From Butyricicoccus pullicaecorum (lineage in GTDB: Bacteria > Bacillota > Clostridia > Oscillospirales > Butyricicoccaceae), in NCBI GenBank assembly GCA_018366035.1, contig JAGZIW010000006.1, positions 1 to 64,000 of the forward strand: a DNA stretch of 64,000 bases, read 5' to 3'. Made by a program: the position numbers and the translations under genes. Positions 43,410 to 52,894 of this stretch are shown here, piece by piece. The stretch's first letter is position 1. The number at the start of each line of letters is the position of its first letter. The notes under the pieces are model-generated. The model worked only from the letters and a program-made list of their open reading frames with translations. It was not told where the DNA came from and did not search any database.

Positions 43410-43766
43410 TCAGTGAGAACCCTGAAAAACAACAAGTGTGATGCCATTATTGTGGCGCTCCAAATCGGGATCATGCCGTAATTCGGCACAGGTATGGAGT
43501 GCACGCTGGGTATCTGCATCAAAAATAGAAAACTGTTCACCGGGAATAAAACAGATGATCTGTTTGCTCTCTTGTGCACGCACCAACTCTCTGCGGACAG
43601 CCAGACGAAGCTTTCCGCCTTTTCCACTGGAGCCATACCCATGGATCAGCTTCATGACTCGAATTTTATGGCGTCTGGCCTCTCGCAGCTCGCGGGATAT
43701 GCGTTCCGGAATATCATGTACAGCTGGAAGAGTCAGTTCTAGGTTGATGATACGATAGTTTTTCAT
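43410..43766 (-). CDS. Smr-domain protein
   Basis: A 118-residue small MutS-related domain protein. MKLIHGYGSSGKGGKLRLAV is the Smr signature HGxGxG...L. Stand-alone Smr proteins are nucleases or nucleic-acid binders in several settings; the exact role is unknown. The start codon overlaps the upstream amidotransferase-like gene's stop (ATGA), so the two are translationally coupled. Confidence 0.85.
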   Translation of the reverse strand: MKNYRIINLELTLPAVHDIPERISRELREARRHKIRVMKLIHGYGSSGKGGKLRLAVRRELVRAQESKQIICFIPGEQFSIFDADTQRALHTCAELRHDPDLERHNNGITLVVFQGSH

Positions 43767-44437
43767 GTTTTCTGTATCCTTTGGGTAAAATAGGTGAATA
43801 GTGCAGTGTGATCGGCTGGTGTATCAGCACAAAGTCCGGAAATCATACGTTCTGGGTGCCATTGCACGCCGAGAATGGGGAAAGAGCGGTGCTCGACTGC
43901 TTCCACAGTTCCGTCTTTGGCGTATGCAGCTGCATATAGACCCTGCCCTAGCTGATCAATAGCCTGATGATGATAGCTGTTTGTACGAAAGAACGTGCCG
44001 AGCAGAGAGGCAGTATGGGTTTTAGGTACTGTATGAATGAGGTGTATGGAATTGTCGTGACCTGTGATATCTTGAAATAGAGTACCGCCAAAAAAGACAT
44101 TTAATACCTGAATTCCACGGCAAACTCCCAAAATAGGCTTTTGGTTGGCGCAGAATGCACGAATGAGAGCGAGTTCTTCGAGATCTCGACAGGCATGACA
44201 AAAGGTTTGCCGATAGACGGCAGGTGCACCATAGAGAGCGGGAGAGAGATCACCGCCGCCGGAAAGCAGCAAGCCATCAAAGGCTTGTGCGAGTAAAGCT
44301 GGGTCTCCACCGGTGTATAGAACACCTGTAAGTCCCACGTGGCACAAGGCAGCGCCATAAAGCACAGAAGCCATGCGTTGTGGGGAGCGTGCACCTGATT
44401 CGATTCCGGTTGTAATCAGTATAACAGACTTTTGCAC
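43763..44437 (-). CDS. Class I glutamine amidotransferase-like protein, PuuD/peptidase C26 type
   Basis: A 224-residue gamma-glutamyl hydrolase-like protein. The nucleophile motif is GVCRGIQVLN and the histidine motif GVQWHPERM, with an early LLLSGGGDLSP and NSYHHQAIDQL. It may cleave gamma-glutamyl conjugates such as gamma-glutamyl-GABA. The start is GTG at 44437, with GGAGG eight bases upstream; a TTG-initiated longer frame is less likely. It is coupled to the downstream Smr gene. Confidence 0.85.
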   Translation of the reverse strand: MQKSVILITTGIESGARSPQRMASVLYGAALCHVGLTGVLYTGGDPALLAQAFDGLLLSGGGDLSPALYGAPAVYRQTFCHACRDLEELALIRAFCANQKPILGVCRGIQVLNVFFGGTLFQDITGHDNSIHLIHTVPKTHTASLLGTFFRTNSYHHQAIDQLGQGLYAAAYAKDGTVEAVEHRSFPILGVQWHPERMISGLCADTPADHTALFTYFTQRIQKT

Positions 44438-44501
44438 AAAACGCACCTCCAAAGGTATAAGAAGTTTTTGATTGTGTAAATGACAAAGTTCGGCAAAGTG
44501 G

Positions 44502-44531
44502 TTGACAGGCTGAAATGTAAAACGATATAAT
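44502..44531 (+). promoter_or_regulatory. Promoter of the Na/Pi cotransporter gene
   Basis: TTGACA (44502-44507), 18 bases, TATAAT (44526-44531), 71 bases before the start codon. Both hexamers are perfect. Confidence 0.75.
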
Positions 44532-44602
44532 AAAAATGTTGAATTTTAGGTGAACATATTGTAAAGGCTCAAAAAAGTTCGAGAAAAGAAGGAGAGTAGA
44601 AC

Positions 44603-46393
44603 ATGGGGTTTGATTTAATGAACCTAGTACAGCTGGCAGGTGGTCTGGCGCTATTTATCTACGGTATGACCATAATGGGTACCGGATTGGAGCAGGCTGC
44701 CGGTGCAAAGCTGGAAAAAACGCTTGAGAAGATGACAGGAAACATCTTCAAAGCGCTTCTCATGGGTATGGTTGTCACAGCGGTGATCCAATCATCTTCT
44801 GCAACAACCGTTATGGTAGTTGGTTTTGTAAATGCTGGTATTATGACTCTGAAACAGTCTGTCGGTGTGATTCTGGGTGCCAATATTGGTACGACCATTA
44901 CCGGACAGATTCTGCGCCTAGATTCTTCGGGGGCGATGGGCGAGAGCTTTTTGATGCAGATGCTGAAGCCAAAGAATCTTGCTTATATTATGGTGCTGGT
45001 CGGTATTATCCTGATGATGACCAGCAAGAGCAAGCGCCGCCGTAATATTGCAGATATTTTGGTGGGCTTTGGTGTTCTGTTTATTGGTATGGCAACCATG
45101 GAGAGTGCCGTTTCTCCGTTGGCAGATTTGCCGCAATTTTCCGAGCTTTTTGCAACAATTTCCAACCCGATCTTGGGTGTTTTGGTTGGTGCAGGTGTTA
45201 CAGCGATCATTCAGTCATCTTCTGCATCGGTTGGTATTTTGCAGGCGCTTTCTACTACGGGAGCAATCACCTATTCAGCTGCGATCCCAATTATTCTTGG
45301 ACAGAATATTGGTACCTGTATCACCGCATTTTTGTCCTCGATTGGCGGAACAAAAAATGCGCGCCGTACAGCGATGATACACTTCTATTTTAACATGATC
45401 GGCTCCATTATTTTCTTGCTTGCTGTATATTCTATTGAATATACAATTGGCTTCGCTTTTTGGGAGGAAGCAATTGACAAGGCAGGAATTGCAAACTTCC
45501 ATACTCTATTTAATGTTGTTGTGACGCTTTTATTCTTGCCGTTTACAAAAGTATTGGTGTTCTTGGCAGAACATACCATTCCGTCGGGAGACGAAAAAGC
45601 AGATCCGTTGTCAAAGCTCGAACCACGCCTGCTTGCAACGCCGAGCATTGCACTCGATCAGGCACAGCGTTGTATTGCGGATATGGGTACTGCCGCGCTC
45701 AGCAATTATGCACTTGCAGTGGAACCAATGTTCACAAACAAAGCACAAAATGCAGAACTGTTTTTGGAACAGGAAAATTTTCTCGATCGTGCAGAGGTTG
45801 AGATTGCGAAGTATTTGGTACGGGTTCGTTCCGATCTTCCAAGCGGCTTGCGTCGACAACATGCGGAAATGTTACATTCTCTGAGTGATTTTGAAAAGAT
45901 CGGTGATTATGCACAGAATATTTTCGACTGTGTGACCATGCTGCGGGAGACAAATGGACACTTCTCTAATCAGGCACAGGCAGAACTCAGTATTATGTGT
46001 GACGCCGTGAGTGAGTTGCTTGAAAAAACAGTAAATGGTTATTTGGAGCGCTCTGCGTCAGTTTCTCGTCAGGTAGAACCGATTGAAGAAGTGGTAGATA
46101 TGCTGAAAGCGATTCTCAAAGATCGTCATATTGATCGCCTCAATGAGGGCCTGTGTGGTATCCAGACCGGATTGCCATACCTTGAAATCGTACACGATTT
46201 GGAAAAAATTGGAGACCATGCCTCTAATATTGCGATTTATACCATTCAGCTTGCAGAGGGGAAAAATGGATTTGACACCCATGATTTCAGCAAGCATGAA
46301 TACAAAGCCTCTCCAGAATTCCAAGAGGCAGTAGAATATTTCCAGAAGAAATATCTGACACGCTTGGAAAATACACGGATAGAAGCAAAGTAA
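44603..46393 (+). CDS. Na/Pi cotransporter family protein with PhoU-like C-terminus
   Basis: A 596-residue phosphate transporter. Two inverted repeats carry the signature QSSSATTVMVVGFVNAG with GANIGTTITG, and QSSSASVGILQALS with GQNIGTCITAFLSS, in about 8-9 membrane helices over residues 1-310. A PhoU-like helical domain fills residues about 340-590. It probably takes up phosphate with sodium. It is monocistronic, with a strong promoter and terminator. A Pho-type operator was not found. Confidence 0.93.
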   Translation: MGFDLMNLVQLAGGLALFIYGMTIMGTGLEQAAGAKLEKTLEKMTGNIFKALLMGMVVTAVIQSSSATTVMVVGFVNAGIMTLKQSVGVILGANIGTTITGQILRLDSSGAMGESFLMQMLKPKNLAYIMVLVGIILMMTSKSKRRRNIADILVGFGVLFIGMATMESAVSPLADLPQFSELFATISNPILGVLVGAGVTAIIQSSSASVGILQALSTTGAITYSAAIPIILGQNIGTCITAFLSSIGGTKNARRTAMIHFYFNMIGSIIFLLAVYSIEYTIGFAFWEEAIDKAGIANFHTLFNVVVTLLFLPFTKVLVFLAEHTIPSGDEKADPLSKLEPRLLATPSIALDQAQRCIADMGTAALSNYALAVEPMFTNKAQNAELFLEQENFLDRAEVEIAKYLVRVRSDLPSGLRRQHAEMLHSLSDFEKIGDYAQNIFDCVTMLRETNGHFSNQAQAELSIMCDAVSELLEKTVNGYLERSASVSRQVEPIEEVVDMLKAILKDRHIDRLNEGLCGIQTGLPYLEIVHDLEKIGDHASNIAIYTIQLAEGKNGFDTHDFSKHEYKASPEFQEAVEYFQKKYLTRLENTRIEAK

Positions 46394-46400
46394 AGAGCAT

Positions 46401-46434
46401 AAAAAAACTGGAGTCTTTAGGCTCCAGTTTTTTT
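46401..46434. terminator. Terminator between convergent genes
   Basis: AAAAAACTGGAG-TCTTTAGG-CTCCAGTTTTTT, eight bases past the cotransporter stop, A/T-tailed on both sides; it can also end the leftward S-layer-homology gene. Confidence 0.9.
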
Positions 46435-46442
46435 GTATCCTT

Positions 46443-48734
46443 TTAAGAAACCGTAATCAAACGGATTTGTCCACCCTTGTCCAGCGGCGCATCAGCATAG
46501 AGATTGAAAGCATCAAAGTCAGCTTTTGCCTGACGGAGTGTCATAAAGTGATTGGTGCGTGTATTCCAAACGGGAACATTTTCTGTAATCTGCCATACAG
46601 CATCGTTATACTTGACACTGGTATAACCATCGAAGGCAGAAAGAGATGCTGCACCAACGCGAATCGGCTGCTTAGAGGTTAGATTCATTTCTCCTGTGTT
46701 GCTAAGTGCCGCACGTGGCAGACCAAGTGGAATGGGGTTGCCGGACAAGCCTTCTACCTGCTCATCTACATCAATGGTGTAGCTTTTTTCCTTATCATCT
46801 TCGAGCGTGGTAATTTTGACCTTGTAATCATAAATCGGGAATTCTTTATAATCCGGCTCGCCGGGCGTTCCTGTTGTCCGCACATCAACAATTTCCGATG
46901 CACCTTCCACGGCACCCCATACCCAGCTTTCTCCGGTTGCATCGTTTAGAACCATCGCAATGACTGTGCCAGATGGGTCAGTGACAACACTTTCTATTTT
47001 TTTACCGGAAATCACATCTGTGCCAATTTCCTCCGGCTTGATTTGATAGAGCGGCGCATCTTTGTTGGTGCGCTCAAAGACCTGTACATCGGGTGCAACT
47101 GGCTTGCTGCCAAGTACGCCGCGGGACACGATCCAGTCGCCCGGATTTGTGGCAGGACGGGTGTTTTCTATCACACGCAAATTGCCCTTGCTGTCCTGAG
47201 AGAGGTTTACCATTTGACCGACTGCCACATTATGGATTGTTTTTTCGGTCGGTCCCTTGATAGTCAAGCCGTTAAACAGCTGTACTGTGATTTCATTCTC
47301 GGAGGAAGCCGTTACAATACCGTGCATGGGAGCTGAGAGTTCTGTTGCCGGTACAGCGGCACGCACGTTATGGTTGCTGTCGAGCAGCAGGGTGACTTTT
47401 TCACCCAGCTGTGTTTTATCAAAGGTCGGCGCAGCTTCTTCAGAAATGGTAAATTCGGTTGCGAGCACTTTGACTTTTTCTGGGAAGCGGAACGAGGGAG
47501 AAGCCTCCTCATAAAGACCAGTGATACGCGCATTGGAAACATATGCTGTCTGTGTGGTGGGATTCAATGTCACGACATCATATTTGTTCAAGTCGCCGCG
47601 CTCAATGGTGACACCGTTGCGCTCAATTCGGTATCCGTTGGGAAGAGAGAAATTATCCATACCCCAAACATAACTTTCACCAGTTGAAAGAACAGTATCG
47701 ATGGAGATGAGCTCCAGATTATGTTCATTATCATAATATAGGCTGACCTGATCCTTTTCGTGGATATCATACCATGCTTCAATGTAGTCATGCAGTTCGC
47801 CGCCTACAATGACAGGAACCTTGCGTCCAACCGGAATAGCGCCGCCGTCGGAAGTGACAAGCTGCTGCCGTTCTGCGCGTACGACCTGATAGGTTTCCCG
47901 TTGGCTGACTTCGGGCAAAAATGAACGCACTTTATTTGTGGCGGTTTTGTCAAACAGGACGATACCACGGGAGCCAACAAGCGCACTGTCTATCGTATTT
48001 GCCGCGGGACGGGTTACGATTTCACCATTTTCGTAGAAACGGAGCTGCCCTGCTGTCATGGAAGGATCGGTTTCCGGTGTTGCCAGCAGGATTGAATTTT
48101 CGATCGGTGTGGAACCGGAGAGCGCAGTATATAGCTTCTGACCGCCCTTGGTCGGAGTACGCAGCGTATTGCGCAGCATGATTGCGGCATCTGCACGAGT
48201 GATGGGATCATTTTCTCCGTGCGTCTGCGCGCCCTTCGTAAGGTTTAGTGATTGCGCTTTGGTGATATAGTCTGTGGGCCAGATGGGGCCAACATCTGCC
48301 GTTGTGTAGTCCAGCATACGCAAAAGCATGGTGCAGGCTTCTCCGTAGGTTACTGGCTTTTCAGGCGTAAAGGTTCCGTCTGGATTGCCGCGAATGATTT
48401 GCTTTTTTGCAAGCTCTGGGGATTTGGACATAGCAGCAATATATCCAGATGCCCAGTGAGTATAGAGTACATCTGGAAACAGAGTATAGCTGCTATAAGC
48501 TGTTGCGTCCGACAGTCCCAGTGAGGTTGCGGCAAGCTTTGTAAACTCGGCGCGTGTGAGGCTTCGGTTTGGCTCAAAGTTTCCCGCACCATCGCCCTGC
48601 ATGATTTCAAGCGCGCTTAGGGAAGCCGCTGCCTGTGCAAGGTCTGTATTTTGAATATCATGGAATGCTGCCCCCGCAGTGCCTGCCAGCAAGGCAAGAG
48701 AGAGGGACAGACAAGTGAAAGAACGGCTCTTCAT
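46443..48734 (-). CDS. S-layer homology (SLH) domain protein
   Basis: A 763-residue secreted protein with a signal peptide (MKSRSFTCLSLSLALLAGTAGA) followed by three SLH domains at residues about 24-200. Their conserved units include GDGAGNFEPNRSLTRAEFTK, GNPDGTFTPEKPVTYGEACT and DPITRADAAIML. SLH domains bind pyruvylated secondary wall polymer. The remaining 550 residues form repeated beta-rich segments without a recognised catalytic motif. The ATG at 48734 has AAGGAG nine bases upstream. It is the fourth gene of the MacAB-like operon, two bases from the permease start-stop region, so it may be exported or assembled with that system. Confidence 0.88.
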   Translation of the reverse strand: MKSRSFTCLSLSLALLAGTAGAAFHDIQNTDLAQAAASLSALEIMQGDGAGNFEPNRSLTRAEFTKLAATSLGLSDATAYSSYTLFPDVLYTHWASGYIAAMSKSPELAKKQIIRGNPDGTFTPEKPVTYGEACTMLLRMLDYTTADVGPIWPTDYITKAQSLNLTKGAQTHGENDPITRADAAIMLRNTLRTPTKGGQKLYTALSGSTPIENSILLATPETDPSMTAGQLRFYENGEIVTRPAANTIDSALVGSRGIVLFDKTATNKVRSFLPEVSQRETYQVVRAERQQLVTSDGGAIPVGRKVPVIVGGELHDYIEAWYDIHEKDQVSLYYDNEHNLELISIDTVLSTGESYVWGMDNFSLPNGYRIERNGVTIERGDLNKYDVVTLNPTTQTAYVSNARITGLYEEASPSFRFPEKVKVLATEFTISEEAAPTFDKTQLGEKVTLLLDSNHNVRAAVPATELSAPMHGIVTASSENEITVQLFNGLTIKGPTEKTIHNVAVGQMVNLSQDSKGNLRVIENTRPATNPGDWIVSRGVLGSKPVAPDVQVFERTNKDAPLYQIKPEEIGTDVISGKKIESVVTDPSGTVIAMVLNDATGESWVWGAVEGASEIVDVRTTGTPGEPDYKEFPIYDYKVKITTLEDDKEKSYTIDVDEQVEGLSGNPIPLGLPRAALSNTGEMNLTSKQPIRVGAASLSAFDGYTSVKYNDAVWQITENVPVWNTRTNHFMTLRQAKADFDAFNLYADAPLDKGGQIRLITVS

Positions 48735-48754
48735 GCGTATCATCTCCTTTTTTA

Positions 48755-50005
48755 TCATTGTGTGCGAAGCGCATCTACCGGCTGCAGCTTGGCAGCCTTG
48801 TTTGCCGGATACAACCCGAAGATGATACCGAGCAATGCCGAAAACAGGAATGCACCCAGTACCAACGGAACAGAGGGCAAAACTGTGAATTGCTCGACAT
48901 CGGGCATCCAGCCCGAGTTTGCCTGTATGATCTGTCCAAGCAGCAAGTTGCCGATGATGGCAGATCCAAAGCAGCCAAGTGCGATGCCAATGAGTCCGCC
49001 AAAGCAGGAAACAGCTGCTGATTCAATGAGAAATTGACCGATGATATCGCGCCTGCGTGCACCGATTGCCATACGAATACCAATTTCGCGGGTACGTTCC
49101 GTGACAGATACCAGCATGATGTTCATAATGCCAATGCCTCCGACAAGCAGGGAGATTGCAGCAACACCACCGCCAAGCAATGCCATCTGATTGCTGGAGG
49201 CTTCCATCTGTTCCTGATACTGGGCATTGGAAGAGCAGTCAAAGTATCCGTTTTCACCAACGCGCGGCTGCATAAGCTCGTTGATAAAATCGACCGTTGG
49301 CTGGATATCCTCCTTGGTATTGGTTTGCACATAATAATCGCGGTCACCAGCGGTGCGGACGTCCATCATCATCGGCTGTAAGGTATATGGCAGTAAAATC
49401 ATTTGGTCATCAGAGTTCAGTCTGCCGCCAAACTTTGCTTTGTAGGTGCCAATGATTTCAAAGCTTTTTCCGCCGATATAAATTTTTTGTCCAATGGGGC
49501 TCATGGCACCAAAGAAGTAGCGGCGCAGTGCGTCGCCAATGACACACACGCGAGAGGCGTACTTGATATCCATAGGTGAGATGTCGCGCCCAGAGGAGAT
49601 GGTATTGTTGGTTACCATGCTGTAATCTTCGTTTCCAAAGTAAATGTTGGTATGATATTTTTCATCGCTCAATACCTTACCGCGATACTGGACGCCCTTT
49701 GACTGCCAATCATAATAGCGGCTTTGTGGAGACCAGCCTTTGATACGGTCTTTTAGCTCCGTATCAAAGGTTTTTTCCAACATTTCCCAATCGGCAGACT
49801 TGAGATTCCAACCGGAGATGCGAATTTGATTGCTTCCCATGGCCTCGAACTGAAGTCGTGACAGGGTTGCCATACCTTGAATGGACGCAACGAGCGTAAT
49901 AACAGAGGCAACACCGATGATAATGCCGAGCATCGTTAGGAAGGAGCGTACCTTATTGTTTGCAATGGACTTAAATGCCATGCGAATGGTTTGTAGCCAG
50001 TTCAT
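48755..50005 (-). CDS. MacB-like ABC permease
   Basis: A 416-residue FtsX/MacB-type permease. One N-terminal transmembrane helix (MLGIIIGVASVITLV) is followed by a large extracytoplasmic domain and three C-terminal helices, with VGGIGIMNIMLVSVTERTRE and IGIRMAIGARRRDI as the family's marks. It transduces ATP hydrolysis into mechanical movement outside the membrane. It works with the upstream ATPase and adaptor genes in this leftward operon. Confidence 0.93.
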   Translation of the reverse strand: MNWLQTIRMAFKSIANNKVRSFLTMLGIIIGVASVITLVASIQGMATLSRLQFEAMGSNQIRISGWNLKSADWEMLEKTFDTELKDRIKGWSPQSRYYDWQSKGVQYRGKVLSDEKYHTNIYFGNEDYSMVTNNTISSGRDISPMDIKYASRVCVIGDALRRYFFGAMSPIGQKIYIGGKSFEIIGTYKAKFGGRLNSDDQMILLPYTLQPMMMDVRTAGDRDYYVQTNTKEDIQPTVDFINELMQPRVGENGYFDCSSNAQYQEQMEASSNQMALLGGGVAAISLLVGGIGIMNIMLVSVTERTREIGIRMAIGARRRDIIGQFLIESAAVSCFGGLIGIALGCFGSAIIGNLLLGQIIQANSGWMPDVEQFTVLPSVPLVLGAFLFSALLGIIFGLYPANKAAKLQPVDALRTQ

Positions 50006-50008
50006 AGA

Positions 50009-50755
50009 TTAGTCCAGTCCTCCTCTCCCAAGGGCATCAGAGACAATATGCCCATCTTGAATGGTGACAATGCGCTCTGCCATCTGTGCCAGATGGTTGT
50101 CATGTGTGATAAGGATCACCGAGGTGCCCTCTCGGTTGAGTGCAGAAAGCTGCTCCATGATTTCCCGTCCAGATGCAGAATCCAAATTGCCGGTGGGTTC
50201 GTCTGCCATAATGATGGGTGGCTTGGCTGCCACAGCGCGCGCAATGGCAACACGCTGCTGCTGACCGCCGGACATTTCTGAGGGACGGTGATTAAGACGA
50301 TGTCCAAGACCGACTTGCTCAAGGGCAGCGGCTGCCAGCGCGTGCCGCTTGGCACGCGGCATACCGCGGTAAATGAGGGGAAGCTCTACATTTTCAATGG
50401 CAGTCAGTGCAGGAATGAGGTTGAAGCCCTGAAAGATAAATCCAATTTCACGGTTGCGGATACCAGATAAGGTGGAAGGCTTCATGTCACTGACTGCCTG
50501 CCCGCCCAGACGATAGATACCATAGGTCGGGATATCCAGACAGCCTAAAATATTCATCAGCGTGGATTTACCGGAGCCGGACTGACCGAGGATACAGAGA
50601 AACTGTCCCCATGGCACAGCAAGTGAGATATCGTCAAGTGCGCGGACTTCATTTTCCTTGCCTTCGTTGTAAATTTTGCTCAGATGCTGTACATCAATGA
50701 GGAGAGAAGCGTCACCAACCGACTGTGCGGCAGGTTCTCGATTACGGAAGAACAT
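50009..50755 (-). CDS. MacB/LolD-like ABC ATPase
   Basis: A 248-residue ATPase: Walker A GQSGSGKST, Q-loop FIFQGFNLIP, signature MSGGQQQRVAIARAV, Walker B IIMADEPTGNLD and H-loop ILITHDNHLA. These are the LolD/MacB subclass residues. It is a separate polypeptide from its permease, as in Gram-positive systems. It sits three bases before the permease and 14 after the adaptor gene. Confidence 0.94.
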   Translation of the reverse strand: MFFRNREPAAQSVGDASLLIDVQHLSKIYNEGKENEVRALDDISLAVPWGQFLCILGQSGSGKSTLMNILGCLDIPTYGIYRLGGQAVSDMKPSTLSGIRNREIGFIFQGFNLIPALTAIENVELPLIYRGMPRAKRHALAAAALEQVGLGHRLNHRPSEMSGGQQQRVAIARAVAAKPPIIMADEPTGNLDSASGREIMEQLSALNREGTSVILITHDNHLAQMAERIVTIQDGHIVSDALGRGGLD

Positions 50756-50769
50756 AAAACAGTCCTCCC

Positions 50770-52656
50770 TTAACCAACGGAAACGGCAACAGCAGTACCG
50801 CCGCCAGCCGAATCACCCTCTTGATCCATGTTATAAAGATCCTGCGGGCCTGCGAGCAGGACGGTGGTGCCTTCCTCGATTCCGGAGAGTACCTCGGTGT
50901 TTTCTGCATCGGCAAGTCCGGTTTCGATAGGCACGAGTACAAAGCCTTCCGGAACATCGGCTCCCTCTGGAAGCGGCAGTGCATTTTCAAAGGTCTGTCC
51001 TTCCGCTGGCTGTACGAATACAGCAACACCGTCTGCGGTGTTGACAACAGCAGAGGAAGGAACCGTAATGCAGTCCTCTGACTGTGCAGTTGTGATGCGG
51101 TAGTTTACATAAAAATCTGGACGCAGTGTCTGTCCCTCTACGGGGTCAACCGAAATCACAGCGGGGAAGGTGGGCATGGAGCCCTGACTGTTGTTCTCGT
51201 TTTTGCTTGCCTCCAGTGCGACGGACTGTACAGTTCCGGTAAAGCTCATGGATTCATTGCCGAATTCCATTGTAATGGAAGCCGTCTGTCCAACCTGCAC
51301 ATGGGCAACGTCACTCATGGAAATATCGGCATTGATGACGATATTATCAGTATCTGCAACGACACAGGGAATGGTAGTGCCGTTGAGATCCTCGCCCTCT
51401 ACCGCATTAAGGGACATTACAATGCCGTCGATTGGAGAAGTGACAGTACATTCCTGAATCCGCTTTGTGAGGTCGTTTACTGTTTCCTGACGGGTTTTCA
51501 GCAGCTGCTGTGCTGTGGTGAGTGCATTGGCTGCTTCGTCGCTGGTCAGCTGCAAAATGGTTTGACCCGCAGAGAATTTTTGATAGCTGGGAGCACAAGC
51601 GGTATTTGCCTTACCAGCTGCTTTGGTAACGATTTGGACTTCACGGCTGTATGCCAGCTTTCCGGATTCGGTAGGAGCAATATTGAGACCGTCTGCGGTA
51701 ACTGTTGCGGTCGCTGCCATGCCTGCCTTGAGTGTACCGGGGTTGCGGAACGTAATCGTTGCACGGAACAGACGGCTGCCTTCATCGGAGATTTTTTCGA
51801 TGCGTTCGATTTTATCAACCTTGCCGGAAACCGTACCCATGGTCTGTGGAATGGAGATGGTGGCCGAAGCACCGACTTTGAGCTTATCTATGTAAGCGTA
51901 GCTGTAATAGAGGTCGAGGTGCATATTGGTATCATCAACCAGTGTACCGAGTGTTGTGCCGGAGGCTACCTCTTCTCCTGCCTGAATCTTTACTTCCTGT
52001 GTGCTGCCGGCTGGAGGAGGCGTGCTTTCCTCGGAGGAGGGCGCAGAATCAGTGTCTGTGCTCGTCACTTCCCCGGGAGGAAGCAGGCGACCGGTAAATG
52101 GGGCGGTAATTGAGAGATTGCTGAGCGTTTTATTTGCATCGGTAATTCCCTTTTGCGCCTCGTTCAGTGCGGTCTGTGCATCTTCTAATTCTTTTCGGGT
52201 TTCTGTTGGGTCAATGGTCATAATGACCTGACCTGCCTTTACGGTATCACCGGTTGCAACATTGACCTTCAGTACCTTGCCCTTAATATCCTTGCCCAGT
52301 TCAGAACGGGTCTTTGCAGCCGTGCGGCCGTCACCCTCTACGTAGGTTTCGAGAAAGCCGCGCTGTGCAGTTGCTGTTTTGACAGATGAGGTCTCAGTTG
52401 TTTGCCGAGATTTTTGTACGAGATAGAATCCGCCGCCTAAAATAGCTGCAATGATTGCGACCCATAGCGCAATGCGCACAGGCTTGGGCAGACGCCGACG
52501 AGGCTTATTCATTGTATCTGCATAGCGGTTGCGTACAAGGCTTGGAGGTGAAGGATCTGGATTCCCTTCGGTCACAGCTTCCTGTACGGTGGCTGTGTTC
52601 TGGGTATCCGCAGAATCTGGTGTATTTTCTACCGGTGTCTTATCCAATGTTGGCAT
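50770..52656 (-). CDS. Membrane fusion protein (HlyD-like) with two lipoyl modules
   Basis: A 628-residue adaptor, longer than usual. One transmembrane helix is at residues about 60-80 (IALWVAIIAAILGGGFYLV). The lipoyl half motifs appear twice: KGKVLKVNVATGDTVKAG with LSITAPFTGRLLPPG, then EVQIVTKAAGKANTACAP with CTVTSPIDGIVMSLN. A beta-barrel domain and a C-terminal domain follow. A Ser/Thr/Glu linker (STDTDSAPSSEESTPPPAG) lies in the first hairpin tip. It is the first gene of the operon, after a strong promoter. The doubled lipoyl structure may reach further through the wall. Confidence 0.85.
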   Translation of the reverse strand: MPTLDKTPVENTPDSADTQNTATVQEAVTEGNPDPSPPSLVRNRYADTMNKPRRRLPKPVRIALWVAIIAAILGGGFYLVQKSRQTTETSSVKTATAQRGFLETYVEGDGRTAAKTRSELGKDIKGKVLKVNVATGDTVKAGQVIMTIDPTETRKELEDAQTALNEAQKGITDANKTLSNLSITAPFTGRLLPPGEVTSTDTDSAPSSEESTPPPAGSTQEVKIQAGEEVASGTTLGTLVDDTNMHLDLYYSYAYIDKLKVGASATISIPQTMGTVSGKVDKIERIEKISDEGSRLFRATITFRNPGTLKAGMAATATVTADGLNIAPTESGKLAYSREVQIVTKAAGKANTACAPSYQKFSAGQTILQLTSDEAANALTTAQQLLKTRQETVNDLTKRIQECTVTSPIDGIVMSLNAVEGEDLNGTTIPCVVADTDNIVINADISMSDVAHVQVGQTASITMEFGNESMSFTGTVQSVALEASKNENNSQGSMPTFPAVISVDPVEGQTLRPDFYVNYRITTAQSEDCITVPSSAVVNTADGVAVFVQPAEGQTFENALPLPEGADVPEGFVLVPIETGLADAENTEVLSGIEEGTTVLLAGPQDLYNMDQEGDSAGGGTAVAVSVG

Positions 52657-52733
52657 AGATAGTTCTCCTCTCGCTTTTTCACTCGTCTCAATGCAGATGC
52701 AAGCAACTGTATGAGTAAGTCTAGTACAGTCAC

Positions 52734-52762
52734 AGTATACGAGTAGAAAGTATACTTGTCAA
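52734..52762 (-). promoter_or_regulatory. Promoter of the MacAB-SLH operon with internal operator
   Basis: On the minus strand TTGACA (52762-52757), 17 bases, TATACT (52739-52734). The spacer and -10 contain an inverted repeat AGTATAC-N9-GTATACT (52734-52756), so a dimeric repressor could bind directly over the promoter. No regulator gene for it is adjacent. Confidence 0.8.
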
Positions 52763-52848
52763 GCAAGGTAACTAGATTGTAATGACGTTTTTTGACGATT
52801 TATGCTTTTTATAATCCGTAAAATATTTATAGAGCGGGCTAAAAAACA

Positions 52849-52877
52849 AAAAAAGCCAGAAAAAATCTGGCTTTTTT
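52849..52877. terminator. Terminator after glgA
   Basis: AAAAAGCCAGA-AAAAA-TCTGGCTTTTTT, 18 bases past the leftward glgA stop. It is symmetrical. Confidence 0.9.
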
Positions 52878-52894
52878 ATCGGGAGAAAAGAAGA

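Noticed and set aside
44453..44602. A Pho-type operator before the Na/Pi cotransporter
   Set aside because: Only loose TGTAAA-like words occur, without regular spacing, so no claim of phosphate control is made.
51301..52113. A 270-codon plus-strand open frame in the adaptor gene
   Set aside because: It is antisense to the HlyD-like adaptor and has the glycine/cysteine-biased look of a shadow.
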